64,000 nucleotides of DNA from the NCBI RefSeq assembly GCF_003119195.2, contig NZ_CP022254.1, forward strand, positions 541,501-605,500, read 5' to 3'. The notes under the pieces are model-generated. The model did no database searches. It worked only from the letters and a program-made list of their open reading frames with translations, and was not told the origin of the DNA. This DNA is from Azospirillum baldaniorum. Lineage in GTDB: Bacteria > Pseudomonadota > Alphaproteobacteria > Azospirillales > Azospirillaceae. Positions 1 through 9,373 of the stretch are shown one piece after another (the stretch's first letter is position 1; each line of letters starts with the position of its first letter). The translations under genes were made by a program, and so were the position numbers.

Positions 1-488
1 TGAAGACGATGGCCAGCGCCTCCGCCCCTATCTCGGCCAGCCGGCGGGCGGCAGCGCGCACCTCGTCGGGATCGACGGCGGTGCGGATCGAGCCGTCGGC
101 CAGCGTGCGCTCCTCCACCTCCAGCCGCAGGTCGCGGTCAACCACGGGGACGAAGTCGCCCCACAGGCCCCAGGTCTGGCGGCGGTCGCGGCGGCGCATC
201 TCCAGCACGTCGCGGAAGCCGGCGGTGGTGATGAGGCCGACCTTGGCGCCCTTGCGCTCCAAGAGCGCGTTGGTGCCGACCGTGGTGCCGTGGACGATGG
301 AGCCCAGTTCGGAGACCGGGCCGAAGCTCTGCAGGCCGGCGAGGAAGCCGACCGCCTCGTCGCCACGGTTGGACGGGACCTTGGCGGTGCGGAAGCTGCC
401 GCGCGCCTCGTCGTAATGGAACAAGTCGGTGAAGGTGCCGCCGACATCGACGCCGACGATTGCACCCGTGGAGATGCCGTTGCTCATG
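1..488 (-). CDS. hyuA: Hydantoinase/oxoprolinase subunit A (HyuA), 3' end cut off by the window
   Basis: Only the first 162 codons are visible, starting from the ATG at 488. The N-terminus carries GVDVGGTFTD, the ASKHA-type nucleotide-binding motif of the Hydant_A_N family, followed by HGTTVGTNALLERKGAKVGLITTAGF, here broken as HGTTVGTNALLERKGA then KVGLITTAGF, which is typical of HyuA and 5-oxoprolinase. The family catalyses ATP-dependent opening of cyclic amides such as N-methylhydantoin or 5-oxoproline, with HyuB as partner; the substrate here is unknown. It lies 18 nt after hyuB and is the last visible gene of the liv-prpD-hyuBA operon. Confidence 0.9.
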
Positions 489-506
489 GTCTTGCTTCCG
501 GATTCG

Positions 507-2252
507 TCAGGCGGCGGGGGTTTCGCGGAGCGCCGCGGTGGCGGCGACGTCGAGTGCACCGTCGTCGGTCAGCGCCACGCCGTAGGCGCTGCGCGCCGCG
601 TCGATGCCGAGGTAGCCGAGCCGCACGTCGCGGGCCACGGCCTCGGCGTCGCGGCGTCGCGGGTCGCCCCAGCCACCACCACCGGGAGTCTCCAGCCGCA
701 CGCGCTGACCGTCGCGGATCTTCACGTCGGTGACCTTGGAGGCGAGCGGCGGCGACTTCTCGCCCTCGTCGCTCTGCCAGACGAAGCGGTTCAGCGCCGC
801 GGGCGTGCCGCCGGCCACCCCGAAGGGCGCGAAGACGCCGCGCTCGCCGAGCAGGAAGACGTCGGCGGCGGTCAGCGCCTCGATCTCGTAGACGGCGCCC
901 AGCCCGCCGCGGTGCAGGCCGGCCCCTGCGGAATCCGGGCGCAGCGCCCATTGGGTGAACATCACCGGATAAGCGGCTTCGAGGATTTCCACCGGTGGGA
1001 TGGTGGCGGTGGAGATCGGGTTGTTGGCGTGGTTCAGCCCGTCGCTCTCCGGGTTGCCTCCCAGGCCGCCGCCGAAGAAGGAGAACATCACCCAGCGCGA
1101 ACCGTCCGGACGGTGGCCGGCCAGCGACAGCGCGTTGATGGTGCCGAAGGGGGCGGCGGTGGCGCGGGCCGGGTCGGCCAGGGCCAGCGCGCCGAAGACC
1201 ACGCCGATGACGCGTAGGATGGTCTCGGTGTAGCCGCCGACCGGCTTGGGCGGCTTCACCGCCAGCAGCGTCGTCTCGGGAATGATGAAGGTGATCGGGT
1301 TGAGGCAGCCGGCGTTGGCCGGCACGTCGGTGAAGACATGCTTCAGCGCGACGTAGCAGCAGGCGACCGCCGTGGAATAGGCGATGTTGAGCGGCCCGGC
1401 GCAGGGTGCGGAGGAACGGGAGAAGTCCAGCACCATGCGGTCGCCCGCGATGGTGAGGTCGAGCGCGATCCGCAGACGGTCGGCGGTGATGCCGTCGTTG
1501 TCGAGATAATCCTCGAAGCTGTAGGTGCCATCGGGCAGCTTCGACAGCGCGCTGCGCATCAGCGCCTCGGCCCGCGCGGTGAAGGCGTCGAAGGCCGCGG
1601 CGACGGTGTCCTCGCCATGCTCGTCCAGCAGTTCGGTCAGGCGGCGCACGCCAAGGTCGAGCGCGTTGAGCTGCCCGTTCAGGTCGCCGTAGTTGGACAC
1701 CGGCACGCGGGAGTTCGCGGCGAGGATCGCCAGCAGGTCGTGGTTCATCACCCCCGCCTTGACCAGCTTCACCGGCGGGATGCGCACGCCTTCCTGGAAG
1801 CTGTCTGTGGCCCGCGCGTTGAAGTTGCCCGGCACGTTGCCGCCGATGTCGAGCCAGTGGCCGACCGACGCCATCCAGCAGAACAGCCGGCCCTGGCGGA
1901 AGATCGGCCGCACCAGCCGGAAGTCATTCAGATGGGTGCCGCCGTCGTAGGGGTCGTTGAACAGGAAGATGTCGTCGGGGTGCAGGTCGCCCTCCCGCGC
2001 CACCTTGTCGATCACCGCCTTGACCGCGAAGGCCATGGCGCCGACGAAGATCGGCAGGCCGTTGGTGCCCTGAACCAGCGTGGCGCCGGTTTCGGCGTGG
2101 TAGAGGCCGTGGCAGGCGTCGCGCGCCTCCGCGATGATCGGGTTGAAGGCCGAGCGGTAGAGCGTCGCGTCCATCTCGTCGGCGATCTGCTCCAGCCGGC
2201 CCTTCAGGACGGCCAGCGTGACGGGGTCGATTGTGGTTTTCTGGGTGGTCAT
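507..2252 (-). CDS. hyuB: Hydantoinase B/oxoprolinase family protein (HyuB)
   Basis: The 581-residue protein has the usual length of the family. It opens with DPVTLAVLKGRLEQIADEM and contains FNDPYDGGTHLNDFRLV, close to the ND-PY-GGTHL-D block of HyuB proteins. It should pair with HyuA in an ATP-dependent amidohydrolase or carboxylase acting on a cyclic amide or ketone-type substrate; the exact substrate cannot be read from sequence. The start overlaps the stop of the upstream lyase-family gene by ATGA, so the two are translationally coupled. The Liv importer in the same operon suggests that the substrate is imported. Confidence 0.9.
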   Translation of the reverse strand: MTTQKTTIDPVTLAVLKGRLEQIADEMDATLYRSAFNPIIAEARDACHGLYHAETGATLVQGTNGLPIFVGAMAFAVKAVIDKVAREGDLHPDDIFLFNDPYDGGTHLNDFRLVRPIFRQGRLFCWMASVGHWLDIGGNVPGNFNARATDSFQEGVRIPPVKLVKAGVMNHDLLAILAANSRVPVSNYGDLNGQLNALDLGVRRLTELLDEHGEDTVAAAFDAFTARAEALMRSALSKLPDGTYSFEDYLDNDGITADRLRIALDLTIAGDRMVLDFSRSSAPCAGPLNIAYSTAVACCYVALKHVFTDVPANAGCLNPITFIIPETTLLAVKPPKPVGGYTETILRVIGVVFGALALADPARATAAPFGTINALSLAGHRPDGSRWVMFSFFGGGLGGNPESDGLNHANNPISTATIPPVEILEAAYPVMFTQWALRPDSAGAGLHRGGLGAVYEIEALTAADVFLLGERGVFAPFGVAGGTPAALNRFVWQSDEGEKSPPLASKVTDVKIRDGQRVRLETPGGGGWGDPRRRDAEAVARDVRLGYLGIDAARSAYGVALTDDGALDVAATAALRETPAA

Positions 2253-3166
2253 GCTGCGTCCTCCCGCTTGGCGGCACCGGGATTTTTTGGAGGGAAGTCC
2301 TTGTAGGTTTCGCCGAGCGCCAGCATCTCCGGCGTGCCGATGAGATCGTTCAGCGCGTTGAAGTCGAACATGCGGTCGCGGAAGGGCTGGGTGGTGCCGT
2401 GCTGGGCCAGCGAGGCGTAGTAATCCTGCGCCTGCCGTGCCAGCGCCCGCACGATGCCGCCGGGGAAGATCACCAGCCGGTAACCGAGATCGCCCAGATC
2501 GGCGGCGGAGCTGATCGGCGTCTGCCCGCCCTCCACCATGTTGGCGAGCAGCGGGCGGATACCGCCGAGGTCGGTGGCGATGGCGGAGAGCTGCTCCCGG
2601 CTCTTCGGCGCCTCGACGAACAGCACGTCGGCGCCGGCCTCGACATAGAGACGCGCACGGTCGAGCGCCGCCGGGACGCCCTCCACCGCCACCGCGTCGG
2701 TGCGGGCGATGATCAGCGTGCCTTCGCTGGCCCGGGCGTCGACCGCCGCCTTGATCTTGCCGGCCATTTCGCCGGCCGGGATCACCGCCTTGTCGGTCAG
2801 GTGGCCGCAGCGCTTGGGAAAGCTCTGGTCCTCAAGCTGCAGGGCGGTGGCGCCGGCCCGCTCGAACATGCGCACGGTGCGCTGCACGTTCAGCGCGTTG
2901 CCATAGCCGGTGTCGGCGTCCACCACCAGCGGCGTCGGCACGCGGTCGCGCACCAGCGCGATGGTGTCCGCCACCTCGCTGACCGAGACCAGCCCGATGT
3001 CGGGCCGGCCGAGCCGGGTGTAGGCGATGGCGGCGCCCGACAGGTAGAGCGCCTCGAACCCCGCCGCCGCCGCCAGCGAGGCGGTGAAGGCGTCGTAGAC
3101 GCCGGGGGCCAGGACGACGCGGTCCTCGGCGAGCCGCAGTTTGAAGGTGAGATCGGGTCGGGTCAT
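2249..3166 (-). CDS. Isocitrate lyase/phosphoenolpyruvate mutase family protein
   Basis: The 305-residue protein shows the family signature KRCGH near residue 115 and the metal-binding DADTGYGN near residue 80, in a PEP mutase/2-methylisocitrate lyase TIM-barrel sequence. Family members cleave or rearrange C-C or C-P bonds of 2-oxo or 2-hydroxy acids (methylisocitrate lyase, oxaloacetate decarboxylase, carboxy-PEP mutase); which reaction applies is not clear. It lies between MmgE/PrpD (1 nt gap) and HyuB (ATGA overlap). A PrpD-like dehydratase beside a PrpB-like lyase resembles the methylcitrate pairing, but no methylcitrate synthase is visible. Confidence 0.85.
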   Translation of the reverse strand: MTRPDLTFKLRLAEDRVVLAPGVYDAFTASLAAAAGFEALYLSGAAIAYTRLGRPDIGLVSVSEVADTIALVRDRVPTPLVVDADTGYGNALNVQRTVRMFERAGATALQLEDQSFPKRCGHLTDKAVIPAGEMAGKIKAAVDARASEGTLIIARTDAVAVEGVPAALDRARLYVEAGADVLFVEAPKSREQLSAIATDLGGIRPLLANMVEGGQTPISSAADLGDLGYRLVIFPGGIVRALARQAQDYYASLAQHGTTQPFRDRMFDFNALNDLIGTPEMLALGETYKDFPPKNPGAAKREDAA

Positions 3167-3167
3167 C

Positions 3168-4595
3168 TCAGACGCTCCCCCCGGCGGCGGCGGGCGCCGA
3201 CAGAAGCCGGGTCAGGGTTGAAAGGTCGGCCGCGCGGTCGATCGACGCGACGCAGTCGGCAATGGCGGCGGCGTGGGCAGCACCCCAGACCGGACCGGCG
3301 AGGTCGGCGAACTTGGCGCGCACCTCCTCCGGGCTGTAGGGGTCCTCGGTGTCGCCCTTGTTGGTCAGCGCCTCGGCCTCGAAGCGCCGGCCGTCGGCCA
3401 GGGTCAGGCGGACGCGGGCCGGGCGCAGGCCGGGAAGGCGGGCGGTCAGGCCGCGGTCCTCGCGCACGGTCACCCGGCGGGCAAGCGCGCGGGTCGCCGC
3501 GTCCTGGCGGGCGCCGTCGCGGAAGGCCTCGGGGGTGGCGGCGCCGTTGGCGAGGAAGGTCGCCAGCGCGAAGGGCAGCGAGAATTTCGCCGCCAGCATG
3601 TTCTTCGGCTCGGCCCCGTCGAGCTGGGCGGCCCACACGTAGGTGTCGACCTCGATGGCCGCGACCTCCGCCGGGGCGATCCGCCCGCCGGCTTGCGCCA
3701 CGATGTCGCCCAGCGCGTCGAGCGCGCCGTGGGTGTAGCGGCAGGCGGCGTGGCGCTTGAAGTAGTTGCGGGCGATCTCCCAACGCTCGCCCAGCTCCTC
3801 CACCATCAGCTCCGGCCGGAAGTCGGTGGCGATGACGCCGCCGAACACGCTGCCCACCCCGTCGGTCTCGCCGATGATGCCGCTCGCCGCCAGATCCCAG
3901 GCGGTCAGGCCGAGCTGGTTCGACACCCCGGCATAGGCGTTGCGCACCGTGCCGCCCTCCAGCATCGTCCGCCGGCTGGTGGCGAGGCCGAGGGTCGAGG
4001 CGATGTTGAGCGTCTCGATCATCAACGCCGCGTCGGCGCGGTTCAGGTGGGCGACGCCCAGCGCCGCCCCGGCGGTGCCCCAGGTGCCGTGCGGGTGGGT
4101 GGTGACCAGCAGCTTGGCGGCGATGCCGATGCGCGACCCGATCTCGTAGCCGAGCGCCAGCGCGGTCAGCAGGTCGGCGCCGGACGCCTTCACGCGAGGG
4201 CCGGCGGCGAGAAGGGCCGGCACGACGTGGATCGCCGGATGGCCGCGGGCGTACTGGTTGCCCTCGTCCAGTTCCAGCATGGTTCCGGCCAGACCGTTGA
4301 GGAAGGCGGCGGACCCGGTGGCGAAGCCCCGGCCGCTGCCGATGGCCGGGCAATCGCCGGAACCGCCGGTCTCGGCGAGGCGGGCGGCGAGCGCTTGGCA
4401 TTCCGGCTCCTGCATGCCGGCGGCGATCACGCCGACGCAGTCCAGCAGCACCAGCTTCGCCCGCTCCACCACCGGGGCCGGCAGGTCGGCGACGGTCAGG
4501 CCGGCGGCGAAGGTGCCGCAACGATCGAGCCAGGACGGGCGGGCGGCGGCGAGCAGTTGGCTCGCCGGCTTCACGTCAAAGGACAGGCTTGTCAT
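3168..4595 (-). CDS. MmgE/PrpD family protein (putative dehydratase or isomerase)
   Basis: The 475-residue protein is near the usual 450-480 of the MmgE/PrpD family, which includes 2-methylcitrate dehydratase, cis-aconitate decarboxylase and iminodisuccinate epimerase. Family-like stretches include KLVLLDCVGV near residue 46 and the GNQYARGHPAIHVVPALLA region near residue 110. The substrate is probably a small polycarboxylate or an amino-acid-derived acid. It lies 25 nt downstream of livF and 1 nt upstream of the lyase-family gene, so it is the first catabolic enzyme after the transporter. I cannot choose among the known activities. Confidence 0.87.
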   Translation of the reverse strand: MTSLSFDVKPASQLLAAARPSWLDRCGTFAAGLTVADLPAPVVERAKLVLLDCVGVIAAGMQEPECQALAARLAETGGSGDCPAIGSGRGFATGSAAFLNGLAGTMLELDEGNQYARGHPAIHVVPALLAAGPRVKASGADLLTALALGYEIGSRIGIAAKLLVTTHPHGTWGTAGAALGVAHLNRADAALMIETLNIASTLGLATSRRTMLEGGTVRNAYAGVSNQLGLTAWDLAASGIIGETDGVGSVFGGVIATDFRPELMVEELGERWEIARNYFKRHAACRYTHGALDALGDIVAQAGGRIAPAEVAAIEVDTYVWAAQLDGAEPKNMLAAKFSLPFALATFLANGAATPEAFRDGARQDAATRALARRVTVREDRGLTARLPGLRPARVRLTLADGRRFEAEALTNKGDTEDPYSPEEVRAKFADLAGPVWGAAHAAAIADCVASIDRAADLSTLTRLLSAPAAAGGSV

Positions 4596-4620
4596 GTCAC
4601 CGCTCCCGAGCGGACGGCCC

Positions 4621-5334
4621 CTAGAGGCCGAGATAGGTGCGTTTCAATTCGGGGTCGCGCGCGATCTCGTCGGACGGACCCGACAGCGCGAAGACTCCGT
4701 TTTCGAGGATGTAGGCCCGGCGGGCGACCTCCAGCGACTGGACGACGTTCTGCTCGACCAGCAGGATCGCCAGCCCGCCCTCGTTCAGCTGGCGGATCAG
4801 CCCGAACATCTCCTCGACCACCAGCGGCGACAGGCCGAGCGACGGTTCGTCGAGGATCAGCAGCAGCGGTTCGGCCATCATGCCGCGCCCGATGGCGAGC
4901 ATCTGCTGCTCGCCGCCCGACAGCGTTCCGGCGAGCTGGCCCTCGCGCTCCTTGAGGCGGGGGAAGGTGGTGAAGATGCGCTCCAGGTTCCGCGCCCGGT
5001 TCGGCTTGCCGCGGCGGTAGCTGCCCAGCTCCAGATTCTCGCGGATCGACAGGTTGGGGAAGATCTTGCGGCCTTCCGGCACCTGGATCAGCCCCTCCTC
5101 CACGATGCGCGCGGCGGAGCGGCCGTCGATGCGGTTGCCGGCGAAGCGGATCTCCCCGGCCCAGGGCGGCAGCACGCCGGACAGCACCTTGTTCAGCGTC
5201 GTCTTGCCGACGCCGTTGGAGCCGAGGACCGTCACGATCTCGCGATCCAGCACGGCCATGTCGATGCCGCGCAGCACCTCGGTGGCGCCGTAGCCGGTCT
5301 TCAGCCCCTGGATGCTCAGAAGCGCCTCAGCCAT
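4621..5334 (-). CDS. livF: Branched-chain-type ABC transporter ATP-binding protein LivF
   Basis: This 237-residue ABC ATPase has Walker A GSNGVGKTT, signature LSGGEQQMLAIGRGM and Walker B LLLILDEPSLGL, with the LivF-type YGATEVLRGI start. It powers import together with LivG and the LivHM permeases. It overlaps livG by 8 nt. The genes around it encode a ring-opening hydrolase, a dehydratase and a lyase. I therefore infer that the real ligand may be a carboxylic acid or cyclic amide and not leucine. Confidence 0.93.
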   Translation of the reverse strand: MAEALLSIQGLKTGYGATEVLRGIDMAVLDREIVTVLGSNGVGKTTLNKVLSGVLPPWAGEIRFAGNRIDGRSAARIVEEGLIQVPEGRKIFPNLSIRENLELGSYRRGKPNRARNLERIFTTFPRLKEREGQLAGTLSGGEQQMLAIGRGMMAEPLLLILDEPSLGLSPLVVEEMFGLIRQLNEGGLAILLVEQNVVQSLEVARRAYILENGVFALSGPSDEIARDPELKRTYLGL

Positions 5335-6073
5335 GGGACGCCCCCTCCGCCGCCAGGCGGGCGGCGGCGCCGTGGCCGAGATAGGCCTCGATCACGCGGG
5401 GATCGGCGCAGACGACGGCGGGCTTGCCCTCGGCGATCATGCGGCCCTGCGCCAGCACATAGACGCGCTCGCACAGGTTCATCACCGCCTGCATGACGTG
5501 TTCGATCATCAGGATCGTCACCCCTTCGTCGCGGATGCCCCGGATCACCGGGATGATGTCGCGGATTTCCGACGGGTTCAGGCCGGCCAGCACCTCGTCC
5601 AGCAGCAGCAGCTTCGGCTCGGTGGCGAGCGCGCGGGCCAGTTCCAGCCGCTTGCGCCCGGCCACCGTCAATCCGCCGGCCGGCCGGTCCAGCTCGGCCG
5701 CCAACCCGACCCGGCGGGCGACGTCGCGCGCCTTGGCGATGGCGTCGGCGCGCCTGGCGTGGCGCAGATAGGCGCCGACCGCGATGTTCTCGCACACCGT
5801 CAGCCCGGCGAAGGGCTGGACGATCTGGAAGGTGCGACCGATGCCGCGTTCGGCGCGGCGGTGCGGCTCCTCGCCGGTGATGTCGGTGCCCTCGAACAGG
5901 ATCCGCCCGTCGCTGGGTGCCACGAAGCCGGAGATCATCGAGAACAGCGTCGTCTTGCCGGCGCCGTTCGGCCCGATCAGGCCGATGATGCCGCCGGGCT
6001 CCAGCGCGAGCGACGCATTGTCCACCGCCATCAGGCCGCCGAAGCGTTTGGAGACGGACTCAACGGCCAGCAT
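5327..6073 (-). CDS. livG: Branched-chain-type ABC transporter ATP-binding protein LivG
   Basis: The 248-residue ABC ATPase has Walker A GPNGAGKTT and Walker B LLLLDEVLAGL, the LDEVLAGL form common in LivG. The signature loop is the divergent LTVAGRKRLELARAL, which is normal for this subfamily and does not indicate inactivation. It overlaps livM by 14 nt and livF by 8 nt. It is the second ATPase of the importer and should form the heterodimer with LivF on the cytoplasmic face of LivHM. Confidence 0.93.
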   Translation of the reverse strand: MLAVESVSKRFGGLMAVDNASLALEPGGIIGLIGPNGAGKTTLFSMISGFVAPSDGRILFEGTDITGEEPHRRAERGIGRTFQIVQPFAGLTVCENIAVGAYLRHARRADAIAKARDVARRVGLAAELDRPAGGLTVAGRKRLELARALATEPKLLLLDEVLAGLNPSEIRDIIPVIRGIRDEGVTILMIEHVMQAVMNLCERVYVLAQGRMIAEGKPAVVCADPRVIEAYLGHGAAARLAAEGASHG

Positions 6074-7058
6074 GGGACACCTCCTTGGCGCCGCGCGTCA
6101 CCAGCCCGCGGCCGCGGTCGCGCAGCCGCTCCAGCAGGCCCAGGATGCCGCCGCGGGCGAAGGCCACGGCAAGCACCAGAACGCTGCCGAAGACGATCAG
6201 GTCGATGCCGGGGACGCGGCCGGCGAACTGCTTGGCGAGTTCGCCCAGCCCGTGCAGGGTCAGCGCCCCCACCACCGGCCCGAAGACGGTGCCGACGCCG
6301 CCGATGATCGGGGCGAGCAGGAGTTCCACCGAGATCCAGCTGCCGTAGGCGATGTGGGCGTCGATGTAGAGGAAATACTGGGCGTAGAGGCAGCCGGACA
6401 GCGCCGTCACCGCGCCCGACAGCGCGATGGCGCGCAGCTTCACCTTCAGGGAGTCGACGCCCAGCGCCTTGGCCGCGTCCTCGTTCTCGCGCACCGCGAC
6501 GAGCTGCGCCCCGAAGCGCGAGCGCTGGATCCAGCGCGTCAGCAGAAGCACGCCGGTGACGAAGGCCAGGACCAGCCAGTAGAAGACGGCGCGGTCGGCG
6601 AATTGCAGGTTGGCGGGGTGGACGTCCAGCTTGATCAGCAGGCCGGCAGCGCCGCCGGTGAAGGAGGCCGCGTTGGCGAGGATGCGGAACACCTCGGCGA
6701 AGGCCAGAGTCACCAGCGCGAAGTAGGAGCCGCGCAGGCCGGAGCGGAAGCTGAGGAAGCCGATCGTCCAGGCGACCGCCGCCCCCGCCGCCGTCGCCAG
6801 CAGCAGCCCGGCCCAGGCGTTGACGCCGTAGCGCAGCTGCAGAATCGCCGTCACATAGGCGCCGGTGCCGAAGAAGGCGGCATGGCCGAAGCTGAACTGG
6901 CCGCCGAAGCCGCCCAGGATGTTCCAGCCCTGCGCGCCCAGCGCCACGATCAGCGTGAAGACGAGGAAGTTCATCACCGGGCTGGAGGTCACCACCAGCG
7001 GCAGCAGCGCGGCGAGGACGGCCAGGACGGCGATCGGGATCAGGTCGCGCGCGGTCAT
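6060..7058 (-). CDS. livM: Branched-chain-type ABC transporter permease LivM
   Basis: The 332-residue membrane protein starts MTARDLIPIAVLAVLAALLP and has about ten hydrophobic segments and the LivM block GRGLLGAQ-like QGWNILGGFGGQFSFGHAAF near residue 45. The reading frame stays open far upstream, but the ATG at 7058 overlaps the livH stop by ATGA and begins the recognisable family homology, so the upstream part is not coding. The C-terminus ends in a basic tail that overlaps the livG start. Confidence 0.92.
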   Translation of the reverse strand: MTARDLIPIAVLAVLAALLPLVVTSSPVMNFLVFTLIVALGAQGWNILGGFGGQFSFGHAAFFGTGAYVTAILQLRYGVNAWAGLLLATAAGAAVAWTIGFLSFRSGLRGSYFALVTLAFAEVFRILANAASFTGGAAGLLIKLDVHPANLQFADRAVFYWLVLAFVTGVLLLTRWIQRSRFGAQLVAVRENEDAAKALGVDSLKVKLRAIALSGAVTALSGCLYAQYFLYIDAHIAYGSWISVELLLAPIIGGVGTVFGPVVGALTLHGLGELAKQFAGRVPGIDLIVFGSVLVLAVAFARGGILGLLERLRDRGRGLVTRGAKEVSHAGR

Positions 7059-7927
7059 GCCTTGGCTCCGAACAGGCCGGTCGGCCGCACCAGCAGCACG
7101 GCGATGAAGATCAGGAAGATGCCGATCTGCCCCAGGCTGTCGCCGAGGAACAGGCCGCACAGGCTTTCCACCACGCCGATGAACAGGCCGCCCAGCAGCG
7201 CTCCGGGGAGCGAGCCCATGCCGCCCAGCACCACGACCGTGAAGGCGACCAGCACGAAGGCGCTGCCGATGCGCGGGTTGACGTAGAAAGTCGGCATCAG
7301 CAGACCGGCGGCCACGGCGAGGCAGGCGCAGCCCAGCCCGAAGGTGATGGCGTAGACATGCGGCACGTCGATGCCGACCAGATTGGCGCCCAGCTTCTCC
7401 TTGGCGACGGCGCGAATCGCCTTGCCGGTGTCGGTGCGGTTCAGAACCAGCCAGAGCAGCCCGGTCACCACCACCGCCACCCCCAGACCGATCACCCGCG
7501 GGTAGGAGAGCAGCAGCGGCCCCAGCGCGACCACCTGGAACGAATAATCGGTGTCGAGCGTGCGGGTGTCCGACTGGAAGACCGCCAGCAGCACATTCTC
7601 CAGCACGATCGACAGGCCGAGCGTGACCAGCAGGATGTTGCCGTCGTCGCCGTGGCTGGCCGGCCCGATGACGAAGCGCTGCAGCCCGTAGCCCAGCACG
7701 AACATCAACGGCACCAGCGGCACGATCACCAGATAGGGGTCGAGGCCGAGCCAGGCCCAGGCGACCCAGACCGCGAACATGGCGCAGGTCAGCAGCGCGC
7801 CGTGGGCGAAGTTGATGATGTGGAGCACGCCGTAGATCAGCGTCAGGCCGAGGGCGATCAGCGCGTAGACCGCGCCGGTCATCAGCCCGTTCAGCGCCGC
7901 TTCCAGGATGATCTGAGGTGAATACAT
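7055..7927 (-). CDS. livH: Branched-chain-type ABC transporter permease LivH
   Basis: The 290-residue permease begins MYSPQIILEAALNGLMTGAV and contains YGVLHIINFAHGALL, the hallmark of LivH. I chose the ATG at 7927 over an in-frame ATG at 7960 because the family starts directly with the first membrane helix. It overlaps livM by 4 nt. A 108-nt gap separates it from the binding-protein gene; no clear hairpin with a T-tract was seen there. Confidence 0.92.
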   Translation of the reverse strand: MYSPQIILEAALNGLMTGAVYALIALGLTLIYGVLHIINFAHGALLTCAMFAVWVAWAWLGLDPYLVIVPLVPLMFVLGYGLQRFVIGPASHGDDGNILLVTLGLSIVLENVLLAVFQSDTRTLDTDYSFQVVALGPLLLSYPRVIGLGVAVVVTGLLWLVLNRTDTGKAIRAVAKEKLGANLVGIDVPHVYAITFGLGCACLAVAAGLLMPTFYVNPRIGSAFVLVAFTVVVLGGMGSLPGALLGGLFIGVVESLCGLFLGDSLGQIGIFLIFIAVLLVRPTGLFGAKA

Positions 7928-8035
7928 GGCAGCCCGCGCATGAGGGAAACGGTCCCCCACCCGTCCGGGCGGCCGCTGCGCGGCGCCGCGGGATGGGTAG
8001 GGAAAATGCGGGAGGTGCGAAGGCGACGGGACGGG

Positions 8036-9280
8036 TTACGCCGCCGGGTAGTTGGCCTTCGCCTCCGCGAAGAACTCGGGGAAGATCACCTTGATGTCCT
8101 CGCCCTGGATCTGCGTGTTGATCGGGGTGGCGCCCTCGTTCTGGCCGTTGACGAACTTCGTCGGGCCGTAGGGCATGATGTGGCCGGCGAAGGTGGAGCC
8201 GTTCAGCGCCTCGATGATCGTCTTGCGGTCGGCGGAGGCCGCGCGTTCGATGGCGTCGGCCAGCAGCAGCACGTTCGAATAGTTCAGCGGGACGTTGTAG
8301 GCGAAGGACTTGCCCTGCGCCTCCACCGCCTTGCGCAACGCCAGGGCCTGCGGGTTCTTCGGGTCGTGCCAGTGGTTGCAGTCGATGACGTTTTGGGCGG
8401 CCTGCGGGAATTCCTTGACGAAGCGCCCGTTCGACGCCGCCCCGCCCAGCACCGCGTAGACGCCCTTCGGCTTGATGCGCTGCTGCTGCATGGTGCGGGC
8501 AAGCAGAACGAACTCGCCGTAGTAGTTGGACGGGATGACGAGGTCCGGGTTCAGCGAGCGGATGCGCAGCGCCACGTTGGACATATCGCGCGCCGGGGTC
8601 GGGTGGGCGATGGTCTCCAGGATCTCGAAGCCGCGCTTGGGCAGCTCGGTCTGCAGCAGCTTGGCGAGACCGGAGCCGAACAGGCCGTCCTCGTGCACCA
8701 GCACGACGGTCTTCGCCGGCTTGCCGGCCAACTCGTTGATCTTGGTCAGGTTGTCGAGCGCGACCTGGGTGACCTTGCCGAAGCCGGGGCTGAAGCGGAA
8801 GGTGTTGGTCAGGCCGCGCGCCATGATCTGGTCCGACACGCCGACATCGACGAGGTAGGGCAGATCGTAGCGCGCCGCCGCCTGCGAGGCGGCGAGGCAG
8901 ATCGGGCTGGCGAAGCCGCCGACGATGGCGCACACGCCCTCGGCCTGCATGCGCTCGACCTCCTGCGTGCCGGCCTCCGGTGTGGAGCGGGCGTCCCCGA
9001 ACACCATTTCGATCTTGGCCCCGCCCAGCGACTTGATGCCGCCCGCGGCGTTGATCTCGTTGATCGCCATCTCGGCGCCGAGCCGGCCGAGGTCGCCGTC
9101 GTGGGCGAGCGCGCCGGTCACCGGCTGGAGAATGCCGATCTTCACGGCTGGGGTCTGCGCGCGCAGAATCGACGAAGCGGCCACCGGCACCGTCGCGAAG
9201 GCGGCGGCCGCAGCGCCCGCCTTGAGCACCGTGCGGCGGGAGATGCCGGAGAGTGCGGAGTCCTGAACCGAACGTCCCAT
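8036..9280 (-). CDS. ABC transporter substrate-binding protein, branched-chain amino acid type, Tat-exported
   Basis: The protein has 414 residues from the ATG at 9280, which has GAGGAG 9 nt upstream; an in-frame TTG at 9289 is less likely. A twin-arginine signal SRRTVLKAG lies near residue 15, followed by an Ala-rich core and probable cleavage near AASSILRAQ. The mature start VKIGILQPVTGALAHDGDLG is typical of periplasmic-binding type I (Peripla_BP_6, LivJ-like) proteins. It captures the ligand in the periplasm for LivHMGF and is the first structural gene of the operon. Confidence 0.92.
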   Translation of the reverse strand: MGRSVQDSALSGISRRTVLKAGAAAAAFATVPVAASSILRAQTPAVKIGILQPVTGALAHDGDLGRLGAEMAINEINAAGGIKSLGGAKIEMVFGDARSTPEAGTQEVERMQAEGVCAIVGGFASPICLAASQAAARYDLPYLVDVGVSDQIMARGLTNTFRFSPGFGKVTQVALDNLTKINELAGKPAKTVVLVHEDGLFGSGLAKLLQTELPKRGFEILETIAHPTPARDMSNVALRIRSLNPDLVIPSNYYGEFVLLARTMQQQRIKPKGVYAVLGGAASNGRFVKEFPQAAQNVIDCNHWHDPKNPQALALRKAVEAQGKSFAYNVPLNYSNVLLLADAIERAASADRKTIIEALNGSTFAGHIMPYGPTKFVNGQNEGATPINTQIQGEDIKVIFPEFFAEAKANYPAA

Positions 9281-9373
9281 AACGCTCAACTCCTCTGCTT
9301 GATGACCCGCGAGCCGCGGGTGGGCTTTTCGCCCGCATTGTTCTTGTCGGTTTTGCCTTTGTCGGCCTTGGCC

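Noticed and set aside
6060..9338. A 1092-codon open frame on the minus strand covering livM, livH and the binding protein
   Set aside because: Only its C-terminal 332 codons (livM) have family homology; the rest is an out-of-frame shadow of livH and the binding-protein gene, a usual result of high G+C.
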